A stretch of 6,829 bases of DNA from Modestobacter sp. (GTDB lineage: Bacteria > Actinomycetota > Actinomycetes > Mycobacteriales > Geodermatophilaceae), in assembly GCA_025965775.1 (NCBI GenBank), contig JAOPWG010000126.1, positions 1 to 6,829 of the forward strand, in the 5' to 3' direction. This document shows positions 1 through 6,052 of this stretch, piece after piece. Position 1 is the stretch's first letter. Each line of letters opens with the position of its first letter. The position numbers and the translations under genes are program-made. The notes beneath the pieces are model-generated. The model ran no database searches and was not told the origin of the DNA. It saw only the letters and a list, made by a program, of their open reading frames with translations.

Positions 1-653
1 CCGTACACGGCATCGGAGACGGCGTCGTCGAAGAACAGCTGCGTGGTGAGCACGGTGGTCTCCGCGAGGTGCACCTTCAGGTGCAGGTGCGCGGTCCGGG
101 TCGGGTACCAGCCGGGGTAGACGGTGCTGAAGCGCACCAGCCCGTCCGGACCGGTGACCTGGGTGCCACGCAGCCACGCCTCGCCGTCCGTCGTGGCCGA
201 CTGCGGGTCGCCGTACTCGTCCCGCCTGCCCGGGCGCCCGCCCGCACCGGGCTGGGCGCGGGCGAAGCCGGAGTAGACGCCCAGCGCGTCGCACTGCCAC
301 AGGTCGACCACGGCCTGCCCGACCGGTGTGCACCCCGGCAGCTGCACGACGCGGAAGGCGAGGTCCAGCGGCACGCCGGGGCGGCCGTCGCGGATGTCGC
401 TGCGGACCGCGTGGGCGTCGAACCAGGTGGGCCCGGCGATCGTCTCGGCGGTGAGCACGCAGGGGCCGGTGCCGTTCAGCAGGCCCACGGCCGAGGGTGG
501 CGGCGGGGTCGTCGTCGGCGCGGTCGAGCTGGTCGGCACAGCGAGGGAAGGAGCGGTCGGCGGCCTGTCCCCGGCGCACGCCGCCAGCAGCGCGCCTAGG
601 CTCAGCAGGCCGCCGGCACCGAGCAGGCGCCGGCGGTCGAACTCACCGGCCAC
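1..653 (-). CDS. Intradiol ring-cleavage dioxygenase-like lipoprotein (C-terminus cut off by window edge)
   Basis: This open frame runs to the left edge without a stop; 217 codons are visible. The family opens catechol-type rings between the two hydroxyls using non-haem Fe(III). The N-terminus has an RRR stretch (7-9), a hydrophobic stretch and a lipobox ending at Cys26, so it looks like a secreted, possibly Tat-exported, lipoprotein. A Thr/Ser/Pro linker covers about 30-55. The catalytic domain begins near CVLTAETIAGPTWF (65-78). All four expected iron ligands are visible: Tyr127 (LGVYSGF), Tyr183 (PGWYP), His189 and His191 (AHLHLKV). The frame ends within the conserved TTQLFFDDAVSDAVY segment, so only a short tail is missing. 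The start is uncertain: GTG at 653 lies 11 nt after a GAGGG, while GTG at 662 lies 2 nt after it. It is divergent from the beta-propeller lipoprotein. The family is confident; the substrate is unknown, and an aromatic compound outside the membrane is only inferred. Confidence 0.9.
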   Translation of the reverse strand, partial: MAGEFDRRRLLGAGGLLSLGALLAACAGDRPPTAPSLAVPTSSTAPTTTPPPPSAVGLLNGTGPCVLTAETIAGPTWFDAHAVRSDIRDGRPGVPLDLAFRVVQLPGCTPVGQAVVDLWQCDALGVYSGFARAQPGAGGRPGRRDEYGDPQSATTDGEAWLRGTQVTGPDGLVRFSTVYPGWYPTRTAHLHLKVHLAETTVLTTQLFFDDAVSDAVY

Positions 654-830
654 CGGCTGCACCGCCCTCGGCCGGGCACGGGCACCGGCGTCCAGCTGAC
701 ATGGGCCCCACGCCGACGGACCGTACGCGGAAACCACGCCGAGTGAGCGCCCACCGGTGATCCACGTCGGTTCGGTGGGCGGGCGGCTCCGTCGTGTAGG
801 ACAAGGACGCCGCACATCTCCGACGCGACG

Positions 831-836
831 AGGAGG
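831..836 (+). promoter_or_regulatory. Strong ribosome binding site fixing a GTG start
   Basis: AGGAGG ends 5 nt before the GTG at 842. This spacing supports that GTG as the start of the beta-propeller lipoprotein, and it places the signal peptide directly at the N-terminus. Confidence 0.75.
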
Positions 837-841
837 GCCAC

Positions 842-2026
842 GTGAGGGTCAGGCCGACGGGGATCGCTGCGCTCGGCGCCCTGGTCGCGCTGGTGACCGG
901 CTGTTCGTGGGGCACCGGCGGCACGGACACGGGCGCCGCCGCCTCGCCGACGGCGACCACGCCGGCACCCACCACGTCGGCGGCCCCCAACCCGCTGCCC
1001 GGCATGCCCGAGGTCACCGACGCCGGCAACGTCTATGCCGCGGCCGGCGCCGGGATGCTCGGCCCGGCGGCTGCGTCCGCCCGGCCGATGGTCTACGTGC
1101 CGCACAACAGCGGTGAGGTCTGGGAGATCGACCCGGTCACCTTCCAGGTGGTGGCGAAGTTCCCAGCCGGCCGGGAGGTGCAGCACGTCGTCCCGGCCTG
1201 GGACATGCAGACGCTGTACGCGACCGACGACATCGGCAACACGATCACCCCGATCGACCCGACGACCGGGCACCCGGGCGCCCGTATCCGGGTCGACGAC
1301 CCCTACAACATGTACTTCACGCCGGACGGCGCCGCGGCCATCTCGGTCGCCGAGAACCTCAAGTCGCTGGTCTTCTACGACCCGCACACGTGGGCCGAGC
1401 AGGGCCGGCTGTCGGTCCCCGAGTGCGCCGGCATCGACCACGCCGACTTCACCCCCGACGGTCGGACGGCGGTGTTCAGCTGCGAGTTCGCCGGCCGCGT
1501 CGCCGTGGTGGACGTGCCCACACGCACGGTGCTGCGGATGATCGACATGCCCACCCGGCACACCCGCATGGGGCCGCAGGACGTGAAGCTGGCGCCCGAC
1601 GGCAGCCGGTTCTACATCGCCGACTCCGACCAGGGCGGTCTGTGGGTGCTCGACGGCGCCGCGACGCACGTCATCGGCCAGATCCCGACCGGCGCCGGCG
1701 CACACGGCCTGTACCTCAGCCGCGATGCCAACCAGCTCTACGTGACCAACCGGCACGCCAACAGCGTCTCGGTGCTCGACGCGCGCACCGGCGCGCCGAT
1801 CACCGCCTGGGCGATCCCGGGGCCGTCCAGCCCGGACATGGGCGGGGTCACCGCCGACGGCAGCCGGCTGTGGCTGTCGGGCCGGTACAACCGCGAGGTC
1901 TACGTGCTGTCCACCGTCGACGGCCACCTGATCGCCCGGATCCCGGTCGGCAAGGGCCCGCACGGCCTCTGCGTCTGGCCGCAGCCGGGCCGCTACTCCC
2001 TGGGGCACACCGGAATCACCCGCTGA
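842..2026 (+). CDS. YVTN/YncE-type seven-bladed beta-propeller lipoprotein
   Basis: This 394-residue protein starts at a GTG behind a strong AGGAGG site. A short basic N-terminus and a hydrophobic stretch end in a VTGC lipobox (Cys21). A Thr/Ala/Pro linker covers about 22-55, so the protein should be lipid-anchored on the outer face of the membrane. From about residue 82 the sequence repeats with a period near 42 residues, starting at roughly 82, 124, 166, 208, 256, 298 and 341. Each unit carries patterns such as LYVTNRHANSVSVLDARTG or FTPDG, as in YncE/YVTN propellers. The seven units fit a closed seven-bladed propeller. Related His-Gly loops recur (GAHGL at 286-290, GPHGL at 372-376). The C-terminus reads PQPGRYSLGHTGITR. 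Such propellers usually bind partners, ligands or metals; no enzymatic role can be assigned. The gene is divergent from the dioxygenase lipoprotein and overlaps the OsmC-family gene tail to tail by 11 bp. Confidence 0.9.
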   Translation: MRVRPTGIAALGALVALVTGCSWGTGGTDTGAAASPTATTPAPTTSAAPNPLPGMPEVTDAGNVYAAAGAGMLGPAAASARPMVYVPHNSGEVWEIDPVTFQVVAKFPAGREVQHVVPAWDMQTLYATDDIGNTITPIDPTTGHPGARIRVDDPYNMYFTPDGAAAISVAENLKSLVFYDPHTWAEQGRLSVPECAGIDHADFTPDGRTAVFSCEFAGRVAVVDVPTRTVLRMIDMPTRHTRMGPQDVKLAPDGSRFYIADSDQGGLWVLDGAATHVIGQIPTGAGAHGLYLSRDANQLYVTNRHANSVSVLDARTGAPITAWAIPGPSSPDMGGVTADGSRLWLSGRYNREVYVLSTVDGHLIARIPVGKGPHGLCVWPQPGRYSLGHTGITR

Positions 2027-2540
2027 CCGGCGCGGTCCGCCGGACCGTCAGGTGCGGGGTGACCGCGAGGGTCTGGGCCACGACGCAGTACCGCTCGGTC
2101 AGCGACGCGAGCGTGGCCAGCGTGGCGTCGTCGGCGTCGGTGTCCAGGTCGGCGAACACCTCGATGTCGCGCAGGCCGACCGGAACGTCGCGGGAGACCC
2201 CCAGGGTGCCGCGGGCGTCCATCTGCCCGCGGGCAGTCAGCTCGGCGCCGCGCACCTCGACGCCCATCGCCGTCGCCACGCTGCGCAGGGTCACCCCGGC
2301 ACAGCCGAGCAGCGCCTGCAGCAGCATGTCCCCGGAGCAGGCGTCCGACCCGTCCCCGCCGGTGAACGGGTGCAGCCCGGCGCGCACCGGCCCGGACCAG
2401 GTCTCCACGGTCACGGTGATGCCCGGGTCGGCCCAGGAGGCGCGGGCCTCCATCGGCGCGCACGCCGTCCCGGGGTCGTCGCGGTACCGCTGCTTGAGCG
2501 GGGCCTGCAGGGCGCGGAGCTCGGCGGCGTCCAAGGTCAT
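2016..2540 (-). CDS. OsmC/Ohr-family protein
   Basis: This is a 174-residue OsmC-like protein. Family members with two reactive cysteines reduce organic hydroperoxides in the cytoplasm, although many paralogues are uncharacterised. Two cysteines sit where the family pair is expected: Cys80 in the central helix (LLQALLGCAGVTLR) and Cys152 near the C-terminus (TERYCVVAQTL). Cys68 (SDACSGD) is an extra cysteine just before the helix. I chose ATG at 2540 because the conserved part (LQAPLKQRYRDDP) begins soon after it. The frame stays open to a GTG at 2612, but that 24-codon extension has poorer codon choice (GGA, GGG, CCA, TTG) and no family-like sequence. The GGAGG before the ATG is only 2 nt away, which is short, so the longer start is not excluded. 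The stop overlaps the end of the convergent propeller gene. Peroxide detoxification is inferred from the family. Confidence 0.87.
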   Translation of the reverse strand: MTLDAAELRALQAPLKQRYRDDPGTACAPMEARASWADPGITVTVETWSGPVRAGLHPFTGGDGSDACSGDMLLQALLGCAGVTLRSVATAMGVEVRGAELTARGQMDARGTLGVSRDVPVGLRDIEVFADLDTDADDATLATLASLTERYCVVAQTLAVTPHLTVRRTAPVSG

Positions 2541-2638
2541 GTCCTCCAGCAACAGGGGTGGGACCCCGATGCTCGTCCCTCCGGTGTCCCGCTGCCAGGG
2601 CGGCGTGTGCACGCGGCGGTCACCCCGGACCAGCGCGG

Positions 2639-2884
2639 TCAGGTCTCCGGGTGCCCGCCGCCGTGAGGGGCCTCGGCCAGTCCGTCGACCAGGAGCACCC
2701 GGTGCAGCGGGTACATCGCGATCCGGTCATCCTCGGCCGTCCCGCTCGTCACGGTCAGCCAGCCGGTGGGGCCGAAGCGGACGATCCGGTCCGGTAGCTG
2801 CATCCGCCCGTCGGGCTCCGCGTCGTCCTGGACGGTGACCGTGGCGCGGTAGAGGTGCCGGTCGTTCAGGGTGGTGATGTCCAT
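2639..2884 (-). CDS. Small hypothetical protein, 81 aa
   Basis: I do not recognise this protein. It is 81 residues, with no signal peptide, membrane segment or cysteine. Alternating hydrophobic patterns (LYRATVTVQ at 11-19, GWLTVTSGT at 41-49, RVLLVDGL at 62-69) suggest a small beta-rich fold. The tail is Gly/His-rich (PHGGGHPET). Codon use matches the neighbours, and the ATG at 2884 is the natural start. There is no Shine-Dalgarno sequence; instead a TANNNT hexamer lies 6 nt before the ATG, which suggests leaderless expression. It lies 98 bp upstream of the preferred OsmC start, or 26 bp if the longer GTG start is used, so the two could be co-transcribed. Function is unknown; a link to the OsmC protein rests on position only. 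Confidence 0.65.
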   Translation of the reverse strand: MDITTLNDRHLYRATVTVQDDAEPDGRMQLPDRIVRFGPTGWLTVTSGTAEDDRIAMYPLHRVLLVDGLAEAPHGGGHPET

Positions 2885-2890
2885 GGCGGG

Positions 2891-2896
2891 ACGCTA
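2891..2896 (-). promoter_or_regulatory. Candidate -10 element of a leaderless promoter
   Basis: TAGCGT matches the actinobacterial -10 pattern TANNNT. It is followed by CCCGCC and then the ATG at 2884, which would place the transcription start at the A of the ATG. No clear -35 hexamer is seen 16-18 nt upstream, and no Shine-Dalgarno sequence is present for this gene. One hexamer can occur by chance. Confidence 0.4.
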
Positions 2897-2927
2897 GTGC
2901 CGTCCAGCCCCGGGGACGCCGCGTACG

Positions 2928-2988
2928 ACCGCCGGCTCAGTCCGCCGGCTCAGTCCGCCGGCTCAGTCCGCCGGCTCAGTCCGCCGGA
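2928..2988. repeat. 13-bp tandem repeat at the 3' end of the ThDP-enzyme gene
   Basis: The unit TCCGCCGGCTCAG is present as exact copies starting at 2941, 2954 and 2967. A copy at 2928 has one mismatch (A for T), and a partial copy starts at 2980. Read on the minus strand, each full copy carries a TGA; the one at 2978-2976 is the stop of the ThDP-enzyme gene. Because 13 is not a multiple of three, successive copies place stops in all three frames. Each unit also contains the self-complementary GCCGGC, so adjacent copies can form 6-bp stems with 7-nt loops. Confidence 0.95.
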
Positions 2989-4523
2989 CGCAGCACCGCG
3001 TCGATGAGGTGGGGCCCCGGCTCGGCCAGCGCGGCCGCGAACTGCTCGGCCAGCTCCTCGGCGGACGTCGCCCGGGTGGCCGGCACGCCCATCCCGGTGG
3101 CCAGCGCGACGAAGTCCAGGTCGGGTGAGCCGAGGTCGAGCAGCCGGCCGGCCCGTTCGCCGCCGCTGCGCGCCCCGACGTTCTGCAGCTCCCCCTCGAG
3201 GATCGCGTAGGCGCCGTTGTCGCAGATGACGGTGGTGACGTCCAGCTGCTCGCGGGCCTGGGTCCACAGCGCCTGGACGGTGTACATCGCGCTGCCGTCG
3301 GCCTGCAGGCTCACCACCGGGCGGTCCGGGCAGGCCACTGCCGCGCCGGTCGCCAACGGCAGCCCCGCCCCGATCGCACCGCCGGTCAGGGTGAGCCAGT
3401 CGTGCCGCGGTGCTCCGGCGGTGGCCGCGTGCAGGTGCGTTCCCGAGGTCAGCGCCTCGTCGACGACGATCGCCCCCTCAGGGAGCAGCGCCCCGACCAC
3501 GGCCGCCATCGTGGCCGGGGTCAGCGCACCGGTGGGCAACGGAGGCCGCCGCAGCGCGGCCACCGCCGGGACGGCGTCCGGCGCCACCCGCTCGGCCAGC
3601 TCCCGCAGCGCGGCCACGCCGTCCTCATCGGGCCGGGAGAGCGCGTGCACCGCACACCCCACCGGGGCCAGTCGCCCGGGCAGGTCGGGGTAGGCGAAGA
3701 ACGCGACCGGCTCCTTGGCGCCGACCAGCACCAGGTGCTCCGTCCCGGCCAGCTCCTGCATCGCGGCCTGCGGCGGGTAGGACAGCCGGGGGACGTCGGG
3801 CACACCGGCGCCGCGCGCCATCCGGGTCGGGAACGTCGAGGCGATCAGCCGGGCGCCGGTGCCCGCGGCGACCTGCGCCGCGGCCAGCAGCCCCTCCTCG
3901 GTGACCGCGTCCCCGGCCAGGAACAACACCGTCGACTCCCCCAGGACACCGGCCACCTCATCGAGCGCCGCCGGCGGCACGAGCGCGGCGGGTCGGCGGT
4001 CCGGGACCTCGGCCACCTCCGCGCCGTCGCTCCACGACACGTCGGCGGGCAGCACCAGCGTGGCCACCTGGCCTGGCGCCACCTGGGCGGCCGCGACCGC
4101 GTCGGCGGCGTCCTCGCCCACCGCGGCGGTGGCCAGCGACCGGCGCACCCAGCCGGACACCGCGCCGGCGATGGCGTCGATGTCGGACTCCAGCGGTGCG
4201 TCCAGCCGCTTGTGCGCCAGCGCGTGGTCGCCCACCACGTCGACCAGCGGGACCCCGGCCCGGGAGGCGTTGTGCAGGTTGGCGACACCGTTGCCCAACC
4301 CGGGCCCGAGGTGCAGCAGCGTCGCCGCCGGCCGCCCGGCCATCCGCGCGTAGCCGTCGGCGGCGCCCGTGGCCACGCCCTCGAACAGCGTGAGGACGGC
4401 GCGCATCTCCGGCACGTCGTCGAGCGCGGCCACGAAATGCATCTCCGAGGTGCCCGGGTTGGCGAAGCACACGTCCACCCCGCCGGCGACCAGCGTGCGG
4501 ATCACTGCCTGTGCACCGTTCAT
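2976..4523 (-). CDS. ThDP-dependent enzyme, acetolactate synthase/benzoylformate decarboxylase-like
   Basis: This 515-residue cytoplasmic enzyme has the three-domain layout of ThDP-dependent 2-oxoacid decarboxylases and carboligases. The N-terminal pyrimidine-binding domain contains FANPGTSEMHF (20-30) and the activating Glu48 (LFEGVATGAADGYARM). The C-terminal pyrophosphate/Mg-binding motif starts at ADGS (408-411) and ends at DN (435-436), with the usual spacing. The ATG at 4523 follows an AAGGG site by 7 nt. It resembles the group annotated as acetolactate synthase large subunit (IlvB/IlvX-like) and, in the NPG-T-S-E stretch, benzoylformate decarboxylase. A true biosynthetic IlvB seems unlikely: it is shorter than the roughly 570-600 residues usual for IlvB and has no neighbouring regulatory subunit gene. 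The first motif position is Ala rather than the common Gly (ADGS for GDGS). The last four residues and stop lie within a 13-bp tandem repeat. Substrate is unknown; a 2-oxoacid is likely from the family. Confidence 0.9.
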   Translation of the reverse strand: MNGAQAVIRTLVAGGVDVCFANPGTSEMHFVAALDDVPEMRAVLTLFEGVATGAADGYARMAGRPAATLLHLGPGLGNGVANLHNASRAGVPLVDVVGDHALAHKRLDAPLESDIDAIAGAVSGWVRRSLATAAVGEDAADAVAAAQVAPGQVATLVLPADVSWSDGAEVAEVPDRRPAALVPPAALDEVAGVLGESTVLFLAGDAVTEEGLLAAAQVAAGTGARLIASTFPTRMARGAGVPDVPRLSYPPQAAMQELAGTEHLVLVGAKEPVAFFAYPDLPGRLAPVGCAVHALSRPDEDGVAALRELAERVAPDAVPAVAALRRPPLPTGALTPATMAAVVGALLPEGAIVVDEALTSGTHLHAATAGAPRHDWLTLTGGAIGAGLPLATGAAVACPDRPVVSLQADGSAMYTVQALWTQAREQLDVTTVICDNGAYAILEGELQNVGARSGGERAGRLLDLGSPDLDFVALATGMGVPATRATSAEELAEQFAAALAEPGPHLIDAVLRPAD

Positions 4524-4660
4524 GACTCAGCCCTTCTCTCCCGTGCCGGCGGCGCCGCCCACGCCCCTCGGCTTCTGCAGCCGGGCGGCCGCCAGGCGGG
4601 ACTCTCGCAGCAGTGGCCCACGCGGGCGACTCGAGGCGGCCCTGGCCCGGGCCGGGACGA

Positions 4661-4698
4661 GGCGCAGGCCGCGCCGGTTCCCCAAGGGGCTGGGGACC
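4661..4698. terminator. Possible GC-rich hairpins downstream of the monooxygenase gene
   Basis: Two adjacent stem-loops lie in the gap after the monooxygenase stop at 4732. One is GGCGC/GCGCC with a 5-nt loop (4661-4675). The other pairs GGTTCCCC with GGGGACC around an 8-nt loop and one bulged T (4676-4698). There is no T-tract, so this would be an atypical actinobacterial terminator at best. At this GC content such stems arise often by chance. Confidence 0.25.
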
Positions 4699-4731
4699 GA
4701 CACGGCCTGCGGGTCAGGGAAGGGCGCGGGG

Positions 4732-5928
4732 TTACTTGTCCGGGCCGTAGAGGCCGAAGTGCAGCGCCGGATCCTGGGGCTCCCAGGTGCCCCGCTGCTG
4801 CGACCGCGTACCCATCTCTCGTACCCGGTCGAGCAGCGCGCGGCCCAGCTCCAGCTGCCCCGGCTCCCAGGACCGGAGTGCGCCCGGCACGTTGCCGCGG
4901 TGGGCCAGCAGCGCCTCGGCCAGCGCCCATCCGTCGGCGGCGGCCTTGGCCGTGCCGGCCGCGGCGTGCGGACGGGCCGCGAACGCGGCGTCACCGACGA
5001 GCGCCACCCGGCCGAAGGCCATCCGGTCCACCTCGATGTCCAGCACCGGCTGGATGTAGGGCTCAGCGGTGCGGTTGACCAGCTCAGCGGCGGCCGGTGC
5101 CAGCGCAGCCAGCGCGGTCTCCTTCAGCTCTGCCACGTACCGGTCCTGCACCTGCCCGGGGTGCACCGACACCGGCGCCGGGAAGCCGCGCTTGTCGGTG
5201 AGCATCTCGTCGAGCTCCGGCCCGACCGGGACGTTGCGGTACCAGACGTAGTTCAGCAGGCGCCGGCCACGCTCGAGCTCCCCGCCCAGCCCCGGGATCG
5301 GGTACATGCAGATGTGGCTCAGTGGACCCACGGAGTAGCTCAGCGCGTCATCGAGCAGCGCGTGCGTCTCGGCGGACACCTCGGTCTCGGGCACCGTGCC
5401 GCGCCAGCCGACGTAACCGGAATAGACGGGCTGGACGTCCGGCAGCAGGCGACGCCGGCCGGTGGAGGAGATGCCGTCGGCGAAGACGACCAGGTCCGCC
5501 CGCTCGGTGCGGCCGCTGACGAAACGCACATCGACCCCGTCGGCGTCCTGGTCGATGCCCACCGCGAACTCACCCAGGTGGTAGCGCTCGGTGCCGAAGT
5601 CCTGCAGCAGGAACCGGTAGAGCGTCGTCCAGGACGTGAACCGCCATCCGGCCGGCTCCTCGTGGACCACCTCGTTGTCCGCGCCGATGTAGCGGAGTGC
5701 CGACGAGCCGGTGCTGACCGCCTCCACCGAGACGTCGGCGCGGCGCTCGGTCAGCCACCGGACGGTGTCGGGCTGCAGGACGATGCCGGCCCCGCGACCG
5801 TCCAGCAGCGTCGGCGTGCGCTCGAACAGGTCGACGCGGAAACCCTGGTCGCGCAGCAGGAGGGCGGTGGTCAACCCCCCGATGGATCCGCCGACCACGA
5901 TGGCCCGCTGCTCCTCGAACGTCGGCAT
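4732..5928 (-). CDS. FAD-dependent monooxygenase, 2,6-dihydroxypyridine 3-hydroxylase-like
   Basis: This 398-residue protein is a class A flavoprotein hydroxylase. Such enzymes use NAD(P)H and O2 to hydroxylate an activated aromatic or heteroaromatic ring in the cytoplasm. Visible motifs are the Rossmann GGSIGG (13-18) with Glu36 closing the FAD-binding unit, the DG motif (FADG, 149-152) and the GD motif with following helix (GDAAFAARPHAAAGTAK, 312-328). From recall, several stretches match the 2,6-dihydroxypyridine 3-hydroxylase of nicotine degraders: GWRFTS (94-99), RYH (115-117), GYVGWRG, YPIPG, the RPHAAAG loop and a GTWEPQDPALHFGL tail. The ATG at 5928 follows a GGAGGA by 4 nt, a strong site. 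It is flanked by the ThDP-enzyme gene, about 210 bp downstream, and a CoxE-type gene upstream. The usual reductase partner is not needed in this class. The family is secure; the exact substrate is an inference from recalled similarity and was not aligned. Confidence 0.92.
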   Translation of the reverse strand: MPTFEEQRAIVVGGSIGGLTTALLLRDQGFRVDLFERTPTLLDGRGAGIVLQPDTVRWLTERRADVSVEAVSTGSSALRYIGADNEVVHEEPAGWRFTSWTTLYRFLLQDFGTERYHLGEFAVGIDQDADGVDVRFVSGRTERADLVVFADGISSTGRRRLLPDVQPVYSGYVGWRGTVPETEVSAETHALLDDALSYSVGPLSHICMYPIPGLGGELERGRRLLNYVWYRNVPVGPELDEMLTDKRGFPAPVSVHPGQVQDRYVAELKETALAALAPAAAELVNRTAEPYIQPVLDIEVDRMAFGRVALVGDAAFAARPHAAAGTAKAAADGWALAEALLAHRGNVPGALRSWEPGQLELGRALLDRVREMGTRSQQRGTWEPQDPALHFGLYGPDK

Positions 5929-5952
5929 CCGGTCCTCCAGGTGTTGGTGGCA

Positions 5953-5970
5953 CGGGGCTCCTGCGCCCCG
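5953..5970. other. Perfect 6-bp stem-loop in the monooxygenase leader region
   Basis: CGGGGC, a 6-nt loop and GCCCCG form a perfect stem-loop about 25 nt upstream of the monooxygenase ATG. It could sit in the 5' untranslated region or help end transcription from the CoxE-type gene upstream. There is no T-tract and the role is unknown. Confidence 0.3.
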
Positions 5971-6007
5971 CAGCTCGTGTCCAGACTGACCTCCACAGAC
6001 CCTTCAG

Positions 6008-6029
6008 CCCTATGGGTGGCGCCACAGGG
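6008..6029. promoter_or_regulatory. Candidate operator dyad upstream of the monooxygenase
   Basis: CCCTATGG and CCACAGGG are 8-bp arms that are inverted repeats at 7 of 8 positions, separated by GTGGCG. The centre also contains a perfect 10-bp palindrome, GTGGCGCCAC (6016-6025). The dyad lies in the 124-bp gap between the CoxE-type stop and the monooxygenase start, 80 bp upstream of the latter. That position suits a catabolic-gene regulator, but no regulator gene is in the window and no promoter hexamers are evident beside it. Confidence 0.35.
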
Positions 6030-6052
6030 TTCTGCCGGAGGGCTGGGAGCTC

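Noticed and set aside
771..802. TTCGGT and TAGGAC as a promoter for the propeller lipoprotein
   Set aside because: The spacing is 20 bp and both boxes match poorly, so no promoter is called in the divergent gap.
602..2008. Long minus-strand open frame (468 codons) opposite the propeller gene
   Set aside because: It is Arg/Val/Gly/His-rich and low in complexity, as expected from an antisense frame in GC-rich DNA. It covers a well-supported lipoprotein gene and part of the dioxygenase gene.
2541..2612. N-terminal extension of the OsmC-family gene from GTG at 2612
   Set aside because: Codon choice is poorer than in the body of the gene, there is no ribosome binding site and no family-like sequence. 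The ATG at 2540 is preferred but not proven.
2928..2988. Tandem repeat considered as a CRISPR fragment or integration site
   Set aside because: The units are directly adjacent with no spacers, are only 13 bp long, and no cas, integrase or transposase gene is present.
2976..4523. Assignment as ilvB, the biosynthetic acetolactate synthase
   Set aside because: The protein is short for IlvB, no regulatory-subunit gene is adjacent, and the N-terminal motif differs, so no gene symbol is given.
4527..4994. Minus-strand frame filling the gap upstream of the ThDP-enzyme gene
   Set aside because: Its Pro/Arg/Ser-rich composition and overlap with the monooxygenase C-terminus in another frame suggest a chance frame; it shows no domain. 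I treat the gap of about 210 bp as non-coding.
3402..5078. Long plus-strand open frame (558 codons)
   Set aside because: It lies antisense to the ThDP-enzyme and monooxygenase genes, crosses their gap and has a repetitive Arg/Gly/Pro/His composition with no recognisable domain.
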